Below are positions 33,058-41,072 of a stretch of 64,000 bases of DNA, piece after piece. The position numbers and the translations under genes were made by a program. The notes below the pieces were generated by a model. It was not told the origin of the DNA, searched no databases, and saw only the letters and a program-made list of their open reading frames with translations. Every line of letters begins with the position of its first letter. The first letter of the stretch is position 1. The DNA is from Actinoplanes solisilvae (GTDB lineage: Bacteria > Actinomycetota > Actinomycetes > Mycobacteriales > Micromonosporaceae). The stretch covers positions 186,001 through 250,000 of the forward strand of contig NZ_RJAC01000007.1 of the NCBI RefSeq assembly GCF_003999975.1, given 5' to 3'.

Positions 33058-34539
33058 ATGACTGACGTGGTGAGCATCGACCCGCGCACGGGTTCGTCCA
33101 CAGCCGTGGGAGTGCGCGAGAACACCCCCGGCGATGTGGACAACCTCTGCCGTACGGCGCTGGAGGCCTTTCCGGCTTTCGAGGCGCTCGGCCGAGCGGG
33201 TCGTGCATCCGTGCTGCTGGCCTGCGCCGACGCCCTCGAGGAGGAACGCGACCGCATCGTCGCGCTGGCCGATCGTGAGACCGCGCTCGGTCCCACCCGT
33301 CTCAACGGCGAACTGACCCGTACGTGTTATCAACTGCGCTTCTTCGCCTCGGTGCTGGACGAGGGCTCCTACCTGGAAGCCGTCATCGATCACGCCGGCG
33401 ACACCCCGATGGGCCCGCGGCCCGACCTGCGGCGCATGCTCGTCCCGCTCGGCCCGGTCGCCGTCTTCGGCGCCTCGAACTTCCCCCTCGCGTTCTCGGT
33501 TCCCGGCGGCGACACGGCCTCGGCGCTCGCGGCCGGATGCCCCGTCGTCATCAAGGCGCATCCGTCTCACCCGGCGACGGCCCAGCTATGCCACACGGTG
33601 TTGGCCGAGGCGGGCGCACCGGTCTTCCTCGTGCACGGCGTCGATGCCGGAAAGGTATTGGTCGCCCACCCCACGATGCAGGCAGTGGGGTTCACCGGGT
33701 CCCAGGCGGGCGGCCGGGCCCTGCTCGACATCATCAACGAGCGCGAGGTGCCGATTCCGTTCTTCGGCGAGCTGGGCAGCCTCAACCCCGTGGTCGTCAC
33801 CCCGGCGGCGGCCACCGAGCGCGCCGCCACCCTCGGCGCCGAACTGGCCGCCTCCGCGCTGATGGGCGCCGGCCAGTTCTGCACCAAACCGGGCCTGGTG
33901 CTGGTCCCCTCCGGCTCCGCGGGCGACGAGGTCGTCGCCGCGATGGCCGCCGCCTTCTCCACCGCCGGCCCGCAGACGCTGCTCAACTCCGGCATCGCCT
34001 CGGCCTTCACTGCGCGCGCCTCGACCCTTTCCGCGCTGCCGGGGACGACGTTCACCTCGGCCGACTCCGGCCCGGCTCACACCGTCGTGCCCGGCCTGCT
34101 CGTCACGGTTGCCGCCGGGCTGGCGTCCGAGGCCACCGAGGAATGCTTCGGACCGCTGACCGTCGTGGCCCGCTACGAGGACCGCGCCGACCTGTTCGCC
34201 GCCCTCGACCGCCTGCCGTCCTCCCTGACCGCGACGATCCTGCGCGCCGCCGGCGAGTCCGACCTGCCCGCCGAGCTGACCCGCCGCCTGCGCCCGCGCG
34301 CCGGACGCTTGATCTACGACGGCTACCCGACCGGCGTAGCGGTCGCCTGGGCTCAGCATCACGGCGGCCCGTGGCCCGCCACCAACTCCCAGCACACCTC
34401 GGTCGGGGCGACCGCCATCCGCCGTTTCCTGCGCCCGGTCACCTGGCAGAACGCCCCGAGCGACGTCCTCCCCGACGAACTCACCGACACCTACTCCGGC
34501 ATCCCGCGCCGCATCGACGGCGAACTGCACCTCAGCTGA
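33058..34539 (+). CDS. alpha-ketoglutaric semialdehyde (2,5-dioxovalerate) dehydrogenase-like ALDH
   Basis: A 493-residue aldehyde dehydrogenase. Catalytic Cys275 lies in GAGQFCTKPGLV, the general base Glu in FFGELGSLNPVVV, and the NAD(P) binding region is GPVAVFGASNFPLAFSVPGG followed by VVIKAHPSHP. FxxGN-type motifs of ordinary ALDHs are replaced by FGELGSLNPV, which is typical for the KGSADH branch. This enzyme oxidises the final intermediate of non-phosphorylating pentose or hexarate pathways to 2-oxoglutarate. The arabinose genes ten kilobases away use the phosphorylating route, so a direct link is only a possibility. Start ATG 33058; about 190 bp upstream hold no gene. Confidence 0.82.
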   Translation: MTDVVSIDPRTGSSTAVGVRENTPGDVDNLCRTALEAFPAFEALGRAGRASVLLACADALEEERDRIVALADRETALGPTRLNGELTRTCYQLRFFASVLDEGSYLEAVIDHAGDTPMGPRPDLRRMLVPLGPVAVFGASNFPLAFSVPGGDTASALAAGCPVVIKAHPSHPATAQLCHTVLAEAGAPVFLVHGVDAGKVLVAHPTMQAVGFTGSQAGGRALLDIINEREVPIPFFGELGSLNPVVVTPAAATERAATLGAELAASALMGAGQFCTKPGLVLVPSGSAGDEVVAAMAAAFSTAGPQTLLNSGIASAFTARASTLSALPGTTFTSADSGPAHTVVPGLLVTVAAGLASEATEECFGPLTVVARYEDRADLFAALDRLPSSLTATILRAAGESDLPAELTRRLRPRAGRLIYDGYPTGVAVAWAQHHGGPWPATNSQHTSVGATAIRRFLRPVTWQNAPSDVLPDELTDTYSGIPRRIDGELHLS

Positions 34540-34777
34540 CCCGTACGGTTGATCACCAATCGACGCGCGGGGGCTTCGTGCGGATCACCATTGGCAGCCG
34601 GCCGGCACTGTTCGAGGTCGTTCGAGAGACGGCAACCCGGCTAGGCGGGCCGGAACCGAACCGAACCGACGATGCTCATAAAGCATGAACTTCACGCCCT
34701 GGCCGCCGCGACCTCCACGAGCTCACAGCCAAGGCAACAACCGCCCCCATCGCGTACGGGAGATTCCGCGCTCTCCT

Positions 34778-35350
34778 CTAATCCTTCGCTCGCGCACAGC
34801 GGGCGCACCGCGCCGGGCAGGGCGTCAACGCCGCGCTGCCGGCCAGACCGCTCCCGTGCAGAATCCCGTCGACGGCTTCCTCGAATCCGACGCCCTCACC
34901 GAGCACCCGCTCGCCAGGAACGTCGAGCAGATCGCGCGGCACATACCATTCCCGCATTTCCGCCGCCGTCACGCCGATCGGCTCGGCCCGCCCCTGATGC
35001 CGCCGCACCGTCTCGTCGAACGACACGTCGAGATAGAAGACCCGGCTCGGCCCGGCATGCTCGTCCATCAGCCGCCGCAGCACCTCGCCATAGCGCGACG
35101 AGTGCAAAATGCCTTCCAGTACGACGTGGTAGCCCACGGCCAGCGCGGCGCGCGCCGTCGCCGCGATGAACTCCGGCGCGACTACCCCCGTTGAGCTGCT
35201 GTCATGCTCTCGGAGCATCGTGCGCCGCAGGTAGTCCTGTTCCAGGAGCGCGCACCCCCGCCCGTAACGGCGGCGAACCTCCCGCGCCGTCGTCGTCTTC
35301 CCACTTCCGCTGTTGCCCCGAATGATCACCAGGGTCGGCTCGCCAGTCAC
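34778..35350 (-). CDS. P-loop kinase (zeta-toxin/chloramphenicol-phosphotransferase-like)
   Basis: A 190-residue single-domain P-loop protein. Walker A RGNSGSGKTTTAREVRRRYG lies within the first 30 residues; ALLEQDYLRRTML holds the DYLR motif after the second strand; VVLEGILHSSRYG gives Walker B-like DE-equivalent; a lid segment with RHQGR follows. This resembles AAA_33/predicted kinase proteins of the CPT/zeta-toxin group. Substrate unknown. Start GTG 35350 was chosen close to the P-loop; ATG 35386 is possible. The tail after about residue 160 (ALTPCPARCARCARAKD) is Cys/Arg-rich and probably disordered. Confidence 0.72.
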   Translation of the reverse strand: MTGEPTLVIIRGNSGSGKTTTAREVRRRYGRGCALLEQDYLRRTMLREHDSSSTGVVAPEFIAATARAALAVGYHVVLEGILHSSRYGEVLRRLMDEHAGPSRVFYLDVSFDETVRRHQGRAEPIGVTAAEMREWYVPRDLLDVPGERVLGEGVGFEEAVDGILHGSGLAGSAALTPCPARCARCARAKD

Positions 35351-35401
35351 GACTCCGGACGCTAACGGCGTCCGCCGCACGGCCATAGCCCGCCGACCGG
35401 C

Positions 35402-35559
35402 GAGTCGTCCGCAGCCCTCTGATCGCCCGTTCGTCCGCAGCTCCGTGATCGCCCGTTCGTCCGCAGCTCCGTGATCGCTAGTTCGTTGCACAGCCCGGTG
35501 ATCGCTCGTTCGTGCACAGCCCGTGATTGGCGGTTCGCGCGCAGCCCGCTGATCGGCGC
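35402..35559. repeat. six imperfect ~26-bp tandem repeats
   Basis: Six head-to-tail copies (starting 35402, 35429, 35455, 35481, 35508, 35533; 25-27 bp each) based on GTTCGTCCGCAGCTCCGTGA plus TCGCCC. Copies 2 and 3 are nearly identical and outer copies are more diverged. No spacers, so not CRISPR. They occupy the divergent intergenic space between the P-loop kinase and membrane-protein genes. Confidence 0.85.
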
Positions 35560-35694
35560 TTGGCGCTCGAAGCCGGCGGCAGGTCCAGCGGCGATGCTGA
35601 AAAGGAATCGAACCCCGCTACGCTTGTGCCGCGCCGGCAAGAGGGGCGTAGGGCAGCCGGGTATCAATGCCGGGGCGACGCGAGCGGGGAAGAT

Positions 35695-36126
35695 ATGCAC
35701 GACGAGTTGTTCAGCCCTACGATTCGTGACCGGCCCCCGCCCGGTAGGCCGCCCTGGCGCCCCGAGTCGATCGTCTATCCGGCGTTCTTCGGTGGTCCGC
35801 TCGCCGGCGCCCTGCTCGGGGTGCTCAACGGCCGTCGCCTCGCTCTGCCCACGGGACAGTTGCTCGTCATCGCGGCCGCCGGCCTGGCCGGTTTCGCGGC
35901 TCGGCTCGCGGTGGGTGTCTTCGCCGATGGCAATTCCGGCGTACGCCTGTCCGGCACGATCTGTGGCCTGCTCGTGTGGCTCGCCGTCCTGGCCATCCAG
36001 CGTCGCCCGTTCCGCCTCGCCGTGCTGCGTGGCGTCGATCCGGCTAATCTGATCGGTCCCGGCATCGCCGCCGCCGTCGGGTGCGGCTTGCTGGAAGCGG
36101 CTCTCATCCTGGTTCTCGTCCGATGA
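35695..36126 (+). CDS. membrane protein of unknown function
   Basis: A 143-residue protein with a Pro/Arg-rich N-terminus (SPTIRDRPPPGRPPWRP) and four hydrophobic helices (AFFGGPLAGALLGVLNG, TGQLLVIAAAGLAGFAARLA, LSGTICGLLVWLAVLAI, and a C-terminal LIGPGIAAAVGCGLLEAAL). Start ATG 35695 has GCGGGGA upstream. Its stop overlaps the next ATG (ATGA), so it is translationally coupled to the TPR protein and the two may form a membrane complex. No family recognised. Confidence 0.65.
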   Translation: MHDELFSPTIRDRPPPGRPPWRPESIVYPAFFGGPLAGALLGVLNGRRLALPTGQLLVIAAAGLAGFAARLAVGVFADGNSGVRLSGTICGLLVWLAVLAIQRRPFRLAVLRGVDPANLIGPGIAAAVGCGLLEAALILVLVR

Positions 36127-36992
36127 CCGATACCTTTTCGGTATTACAGCGCGCTCAAGCCCTGCTCGCGACCGGCCGCGCCGAGCAAGCGCTCACCGAA
36201 TTGTCGACGCTGACGGCCAACGAGGTCACCAGCCCCTACGCGATGCAGCTGCGCTGTGCCGCACTCAGCCGGCTCGACCGCTGGGCCGAGGTCGGCGACG
36301 CCGCTCGCGCCGGGCTGGCGGCCAGCGGTCCCGACCCTGACCTGCTGCTCTGGCTGGGCCGCGCCGAGCACGAGGCGGGCCGCGACGAGGCCGCCGAGCG
36401 CGTCCTGCTCGACGGTCTGGCGCTCGCTCCGCACGACGTCGACCTGCTCTGTGCGTACGCGGATCTCTGTCTCGCCCATGGCCAGCTCGACAAGGCCGCC
36501 AAGCTGGTCGAGCTGGCCGCCGCCCGAGCGCCGCAGGCCCCGGTCGTCTATGCGACCCGCATCCAGATCGCGCACGCCCGCGGCGATCATCGCGAAGCAC
36601 AGCGGATCAGCCGCGAATTCGTCGGCGTGCACCCCGAGAATCCGGCCGCTCACGCCCTGCTCGGCGGCACCAGCGCAGCCCGCGGCCAGGTCGACGCCGC
36701 CTACGAGGGTTTCCGCCAGGCCGCCGCGGCGCGCCCCACCGAGCGGGCCTTCGCCGAATCCGCGATGGAGCTGCGGGTGGCCCGCCACCCGTTGATGCTC
36801 CCGCTGCGCCCCATCCTGAGGTTCGGTGCGATCAAGACGTGGCTGGTCGCGGTCGCTCTGATCCTTCTGCTGCGCACGGCCGGCCTGCCGGTGCTGGCCG
36901 GTCTGCTCGGCTTCGCCTGGCTGGCGTACTGCGTCTACTCCTGGGTCGTCCCGCCTTTGGTGCGCCGTTGGGTGCTGCGCATGTGGCGATAG
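36123..36992 (+). CDS. TPR-repeat protein with C-terminal membrane helices
   Basis: A 289-residue protein. Residues 5-225 contain five or six tetratricopeptide-like helical repeats (ALLATGRAEQALTEL, LLLWLGRAEHEAGRDEAAER, LCAYADLCLAHGQLDKAAKL, IAHARGDHREAQRIS, LLGGTSAARGQVDAAYEGF). Residues 240-280 hold two transmembrane helices (WLVAVALILLLRTAGLPVLA, LLGFAWLAYCVYSWVVPPL). TPR domain presumably cytoplasmic and mediates protein-protein contacts. Coupled to the upstream membrane-protein gene by a 4-bp overlap. Confidence 0.75.
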   Translation: MTDTFSVLQRAQALLATGRAEQALTELSTLTANEVTSPYAMQLRCAALSRLDRWAEVGDAARAGLAASGPDPDLLLWLGRAEHEAGRDEAAERVLLDGLALAPHDVDLLCAYADLCLAHGQLDKAAKLVELAAARAPQAPVVYATRIQIAHARGDHREAQRISREFVGVHPENPAAHALLGGTSAARGQVDAAYEGFRQAAAARPTERAFAESAMELRVARHPLMLPLRPILRFGAIKTWLVAVALILLLRTAGLPVLAGLLGFAWLAYCVYSWVVPPLVRRWVLRMWR

Positions 36993-37103
36993 TGGTCTGG
37001 AACGCCCGTGCCGAGCCACGTGGTGATCCGGGCGTGGAAAAGTTCGCCGACCGGGCGTGTGAAAGAACGCGCCGGGATCCGGACATAGCTGAAGGTGGAC
37101 CCT

Positions 37104-37640
37104 GTGAACTCCGACGACCGCCGGGGGCGGTTCGAGGCGGTGGCGCCCGCGGTGATCGACGCCGTGCGGCGTTACCTGGCCCGGCGCACCGATCCGGCGA
37201 CCGCCGACGACGTGCTTCAAGAGACGTTGCTGGTCTGCTGGCGCCGGCTCGACGATCTTCCCGAGGAAGAGCCACTGCCCTGGGCGTACGGGGTGGCGCG
37301 TAACTGCCTGGCCAACGCGGAACGATCCCGGCGCCGCCAGGGCCGCCTGCTCGCGCGGATCTCCCGCCTCGACCCGCCGCGCGAGGCCACTACCATGCCC
37401 GAACCGGCCGACGACGACTTGTCCACAGCCCTGGCCGGGATGCGCGCCGAGGACGCCGAACTGCTGCGCCTGTGGGCCTGGGAAGAGTTGTCCACAGCCC
37501 AGATCGCCGTCGTGCTCGGCATCAGCGCGAACGCGGTGAGCATTCGCCTGCATCGGACCAGGCAGAAATTGCGCGACGAACTGCGAAAGCTCGGCGCGTC
37601 CGCCGGACATGAGGAGCTGAAAGAAGGGAGACGGCCATGA
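37104..37640 (+). CDS. ECF-type RNA polymerase sigma factor
   Basis: A 178-residue sigma-70 family protein. Region 2 is residues 12-80 (AVRRYLARRTDPATADDVLQ ETLLVCWRRLDDL with the W-A/Y-G-V-ARN motif of -10 recognition). Region 4 is about 110-165 (LLRLWAWEELSTAQIAVVLG, ISANAVSIRLHRTRQKLRDE, the -35-binding HTH). Start GTG 37104 lies seven bases after AAGGTGG, which excludes the GTG at 37095 that falls within that site. The next gene overlaps by 4 bases (ATGA) and encodes the probable anti-sigma protein. Confidence 0.88.
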   Translation: MNSDDRRGRFEAVAPAVIDAVRRYLARRTDPATADDVLQETLLVCWRRLDDLPEEEPLPWAYGVARNCLANAERSRRRQGRLLARISRLDPPREATTMPEPADDDLSTALAGMRAEDAELLRLWAWEELSTAQIAVVLGISANAVSIRLHRTRQKLRDELRKLGASAGHEELKEGRRP

Positions 37641-38272
37641 CGGACGACGACGACCTGCGTTCGCGCCTGCGCCGCGCCGACCCGGCCGCCGAGATGGCGC
37701 CGCTCGCTCCCGACCGAATCGCGCACCTTGTGGAGAACACGATGACCACCACCCCGACGGCCACCCCCAGCCGCCCGGCCACCACCCGCCGCAACACCCC
37801 GCTCCTCACGCTGGCCGCAGCCGCGCTCGTGCTGATCGCCGCGGTCGGCGGCTGGCTGCTGCTGCGCCCGCAGGACAACCAGCCCACGACCCCGGTCGCC
37901 GGCCCGGCCACGTCGGCGGCGACCGCTTCCACGGTCACCGACATCACCGCCCCGGGCATCGCGGCCAAGTGCGTCGAACCCAGCGCCGACCAGCTCAAGT
38001 CGTCCGCCGACTTCGCCTTCGCCGGCACGGTCACCGCCATTGACGCGGGCACCGTCACCCTCAAGGTCACGAAGGTCTACCACGGCGCCGCGAGCGACCA
38101 GGTGCGCGTGGCCCAGACCGGCGACGCCTCCGAGACCATGCTGGGCAGCGGCAAGTTCGAGACCGGCAAGGACTACCTGGTCTCGTCGTCGAAGGGCCGC
38201 ATGCTGATCTGCGGCTACAGCGGCGAGGCCGCATCCCCGGGCCTGGCCCAGATGTACGACGCGGCCTTCTGA
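37637..38272 (+). CDS. probable membrane anti-sigma factor
   Basis: A 211-residue single-pass protein. Short cytoplasmic N-terminus (DDDDLRSRLRRADPAAEMAP LAPDRIAHLVENTM) that starts as do many proteins coupled to ECF sigma genes; one TM helix (about 55-77, LLTLAAAALVLIAAVGGWLL); external domain of about 130 residues with two cysteines (AAKCVEPSADQ and MLICGYSGEA) and beta-strand character (FAGTVTAIDAGTVTLKVTKV). There is no zinc-finger (ZAS) motif. The role as anti-sigma rests on operon position and topology; it could also be a signal sensor. Confidence 0.68.
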   Translation: MTDDDDLRSRLRRADPAAEMAPLAPDRIAHLVENTMTTTPTATPSRPATTRRNTPLLTLAAAALVLIAAVGGWLLLRPQDNQPTTPVAGPATSAATASTVTDITAPGIAAKCVEPSADQLKSSADFAFAGTVTAIDAGTVTLKVTKVYHGAASDQVRVAQTGDASETMLGSGKFETGKDYLVSSSKGRMLICGYSGEAASPGLAQMYDAAF

Positions 38273-38282
38273 CGCGACGCCG

Positions 38283-38436
38283 GCACATCGCCTTCGGTCG
38301 CGGCGCACGCGGATGCCGTGACCGGAGGCGACGCCGAAACGTGTTCTTCGGTCATCGCATACGCGGAAGGAGTTGACGGGAGGCGACGGTGACACATCGT
38401 CTTCCGTCACGGCGCACGCTTGAGCCGTGACCGGGA
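38283..38436. repeat. three imperfect ~53-bp direct repeats
   Basis: Copies begin near 38283, 38339 and 38391 and share CACATCG(C/T)CTTC(G/C)GTC, then CGGCGCACGCG-like and CCGTGACCGG(A/G)GGCGAC-like blocks. They fill the 160-bp gap between convergent genes and do not encode a plausible protein. Confidence 0.6.
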
Positions 38437-38982
38437 TCAGAGGTCGAACACCCACCGGGTGGGTGCCACCTCGTCGCGGGTCGGGAAGCCGTACGCGCGC
38501 ACGGGGGTCAGCTCGTAGACCTGATACGGCGGCCCGCCCGAGGTCGGCGCCCCGTAATCGGCGTCGAGTTCGTCGCCTGCCACCCGCGTCGGCCAGAGGA
38601 ACACGTGCTGCATGGTGTCGGAGGCGAGCTGCAGGCGGTCGGCGGCCGTCACCCGCGCGACACGGCCCTCGACGACGAGGTGCAGATAGTCAAGATCGAC
38701 GGTCACGGTGGCGTACGTGTGGCTCTGAAGGTGGTGGGTCTTGACGGCCGACCCCTTCGAGGCGAAGAAGAACGACGATTCGGCCCACGCGGCGAAGACC
38801 GGTCGCACATGCGGGCTGCCGTCATCACGCCCGACGCTGAGCCAATAAGGCCCCGCCTCCCCGCGATGCAAGATTTGGCGTACGTCGTCCCAGTCGGCCG
38901 GGTCGGTGGAGCCCTGGCCTTCGGGTGGTCGGGTGCCGCGCCCGCGACGGGGAATGGTCTGGGCCACGGGAGTTCCGGTCAT
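38437..38982 (-). CDS. pyridoxamine-5'-phosphate-oxidase-fold flavin/F420 protein
   Basis: A 181-residue split-barrel protein. Motifs: WLSVGRDDGSPHVRPVFAAW (strands 1-2, the substrate/cofactor face), FFFASKGSAVKTHHLQSH (phosphate-binding Ser/Lys), TVTVDLDYLHLVVEGRVARV. These match the PPOX class that includes F420- or FMN/haem-binding actinobacterial proteins; cofactor not assignable. ATG 38982 chosen; a GTG 18 bp upstream is possible. Divergent from the deazaflavin-dependent protein gene with 139 bp between starts. Confidence 0.8.
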   Translation of the reverse strand: MTGTPVAQTIPRRGRGTRPPEGQGSTDPADWDDVRQILHRGEAGPYWLSVGRDDGSPHVRPVFAAWAESSFFFASKGSAVKTHHLQSHTYATVTVDLDYLHLVVEGRVARVTAADRLQLASDTMQHVFLWPTRVAGDELDADYGAPTSGGPPYQVYELTPVRAYGFPTRDEVAPTRWVFDL

Positions 38983-39121
38983 CGCTAGTGCGCCTCTCAC
39001 TCGTACGAGTTGGATGTATTCGCAGCTCAGATGCCCTTCGAGGCGCCGCGGTAACCACCCGCCGCGCTGTGATCGGAGGTACCGGGGGAATAGTCCGTTC
39101 GCGGTGAGCGGTTGTGCCGAC

Positions 39122-39544
39122 GTGACTTCAGCTATCGAACTGCACGGCCCGCCGCACGTCGCCCGCTATCTCGAGACCGATGGCGAGGACGGATTCCACT
39201 GGCGCAACGGGACCGAGATCCTGATCCTCTTCACCACGGGCCGCAAGTCGGGCGAGGAGCGTTCGCACGCTCTGATCTTCCGTGAGCACGACGGCGACTA
39301 TCTGGTAGTGGCGTCGAAGGGCGGCACCGAGGCGCCTCCGGCCTGGTTCGTGAACCTGCTGGCCGACCCCGACGTCGAGGTGCAGATCAAGGGCGACCGT
39401 TTCGCGGCGACCGCGCGCGTGGCCACCTCGGACGAGAAGCCGGCCCTGTGGACGAAGATGGCCGAGGTCTGGCCCGACTACGACGAGTACCAGAAGAACA
39501 CCAGCCGTGAGATCCCGGTGGTCGTGCTGGAGCGGAAGGCCTGA
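39122..39544 (+). CDS. deazaflavin (F420)-dependent nitroreductase-family protein
   Basis: A 140-residue Ddn-like protein. ILFTTGRKSGEERSHALIF, DYLVVASKGGTEAPPAWFVN LLADPDVEVQI and the C-terminal YDEYQKNTSREIPVVVLE block are the family signatures; TTGRKSG binds the F420 tail and SKGG...PAW lies at the deazaflavin. Start GTG 39122. Likely an F420H2-dependent reductase; the substrate is unknown. A hairpin terminator follows. Confidence 0.87.
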   Translation: MTSAIELHGPPHVARYLETDGEDGFHWRNGTEILILFTTGRKSGEERSHALIFREHDGDYLVVASKGGTEAPPAWFVNLLADPDVEVQIKGDRFAATARVATSDEKPALWTKMAEVWPDYDEYQKNTSREIPVVVLERKA

Positions 39545-39616
39545 GCCGGCCGCACGCCCGCAGCAGTCGACTGCACGAGTGAAATCTGGCGCGATCGCGC
39601 CCAAGACGAGCCCAGC

Positions 39617-39642
39617 GGGGCCATCCTCCCCTTGATGGCCCC
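39617..39642 (+). terminator. hairpin terminator
   Basis: GGGGCCATC (39617-39625) pairs perfectly with GATGGCCCC (39634-39642) around an 8-nt loop, 73 bp after the deazaflavin-protein stop. Rest of the 39545-39865 gap: a LacI-like palindrome (39702) and an imperfect TGAGCGCGSGG repeat near 39773-39850. Confidence 0.65.
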
Positions 39643-39701
39643 GACCGGGTCCTCTCTTCCGATGTCAGCGCCACAGGCCTAGGAATACCCGTAGTGAGAC
39701 C

Positions 39702-39715
39702 TGTTAACGCTAACA
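39702..39715. promoter_or_regulatory. LacI-type operator-like palindrome, apparently orphan
   Basis: TGTTAACGCTAACA is palindromic with one mismatch and matches the core seen upstream of the arabinose transporter (43522). It lies 150 bp past the stop of the LacI gene at 39866 and no gene start is close on either strand. Confidence 0.55.
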
Positions 39716-39865
39716 GACAACGGCGGGGTAGGACCAGGTAAATGTAGAAATTGGTTGCTGACCGTGTCGAAGTGAGCGCGCGGTTGAGATGAGCGCGCGG
39801 TGAACGCGGGGCCGAGGCTGAGCGCGGAGGCCGAGGTTGAGCGCGGGGCGGCCGGCCCGCCGGCC

Positions 39866-40888
39866 CTATCGAGCCGGGGGAGGAGCGACGCTGTCCCGGC
39901 TGATCAGAGTCGGGGCGATCGTGCGTCGCGCGGCCAGATCGGGTGCTCCCGACTCGATCTGGGCGAGCAGAAGCTCCACGCCGGCCGTGGCGACCGCGTC
40001 GAAATCGGGCCGGACCGTGGTCAGCGGCGGCGAGTAGTAGGCCGCCTGGGGCACGTCGTCGAAGCCGACGATGCTGATCTCCTCGGGCACGCGGCGGCCG
40101 TGCTCACTCAGCGCGCGCAGCAGGCCCAGCGCGATGTGATCGTTCGCGGTGAAAACGGCGGTGACCTCGGGCAGGCGGGCCAGCAGTTTGCCGTTGCGGT
40201 AGCCCGATTCGGCACTCCAATCGCCCGTCAGCAGCGGCGGTTGTTCGGCTCCGGCCGCCCGAAGAGCCTCTTCCCATCCCCGTACGCGACCCGCGGCGTC
40301 GAACCAGTCGGCCGGACCCGAGATGTGCCAGACCGTCGAGTGGCCCGCCGCGAGCAGGTGTTCCGTCGCGGCGCGGGCGCCGGCCACCTGGTCGACCGTG
40401 ACCAAGGTGCTCGCCCGTTCGGGGTCGCCGTCGATCGTGACCAGTGGGATGCCCTCGGGGAGGCGGGCGAGGGCGGGACCGGCGCTCACCACGGGCGCGA
40501 TCACCACCAGGCCGGCCACGCGCTGGTCGAGGTGCCGTTCCACGGCGTCGGCGATCGAGCGCTCGTTGAGCGAACGGACACTGCCGACGTTGACGGCGAA
40601 TCCGCTTTCCTGCGCTGCCTGCTCGAACGCCGTGAGCATCGACGTCGGCCCGTACAGCGCGGTGTTGGGCGCGACGACGCCGATCACCTTGGACGTGCCG
40701 GTGACGAGGGCCCGCGCCGTGCGGTTGGGGCGGTAGCCGAGCTCGGCGATCGCCGCCCGCACCTTGAGACGCGTCTGCTCGCTGACGTTCTTGTGCTCGT
40801 TGAGAACCCGGGACACGGTCTGGTGCGACACCCCCGCCAGCCGGGCGACGTCCATCATGCCCGGCGGCCGTCCGCGTTTCACGCTCAC
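39866..40888 (-). CDS. LacI-family transcriptional regulator 1
   Basis: A 340-residue full-length LacI/GalR protein. HTH residues 11-35 (MMDVARLAGVSHQTVSRVLNE), hinge helix region RPNRTARALVTG, then a periplasmic-binding-like sugar domain (KVIGVVAPNTALYGPTSML to the end, with FTANDHIALGLLRALSEHGR and ISIVGFDDVPQAAYYSPPLT). The three LacI proteins of this window share the core LYGP(A/T)SM after the hinge, so they are paralogues. Divergent from the kinase-like gene at 41073. Effector probably a pentose or its derivative, by resemblance to the regulators flanking the arabinose operon. Confidence 0.9.
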   Translation of the reverse strand: MSVKRGRPPGMMDVARLAGVSHQTVSRVLNEHKNVSEQTRLKVRAAIAELGYRPNRTARALVTGTSKVIGVVAPNTALYGPTSMLTAFEQAAQESGFAVNVGSVRSLNERSIADAVERHLDQRVAGLVVIAPVVSAGPALARLPEGIPLVTIDGDPERASTLVTVDQVAGARAATEHLLAAGHSTVWHISGPADWFDAAGRVRGWEEALRAAGAEQPPLLTGDWSAESGYRNGKLLARLPEVTAVFTANDHIALGLLRALSEHGRRVPEEISIVGFDDVPQAAYYSPPLTTVRPDFDAVATAGVELLLAQIESGAPDLAARRTIAPTLISRDSVAPPPAR

Positions 40889-41072
40889 CCGTACCCCGCA
40901 TTCACTGACTGCGGGCAGGATATCTCTTTACCTCCACCGCTCGTGCCATGCGGGTACACCTCGCTGCCGAAATCACATCTGTTCCTGTTATCGCTCGCCG
41001 CCCGACCGCCGCGGGAGCGTTCCCGGCCGGGGCGGACGATCGTGGAATGGTCGCGTCTGGCAGGGTGGCGCG

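Noticed and set aside
35402..35559. CRISPR array
   Set aside because: The units are directly adjacent without spacers and differ from each other, and there are no cas genes.
38906..39121. N-terminal extension of the deazaflavin-dependent protein
   Set aside because: The extension overlaps the divergent PPOX gene and its promoter and has no family match; GTG 39122 begins the conserved part.
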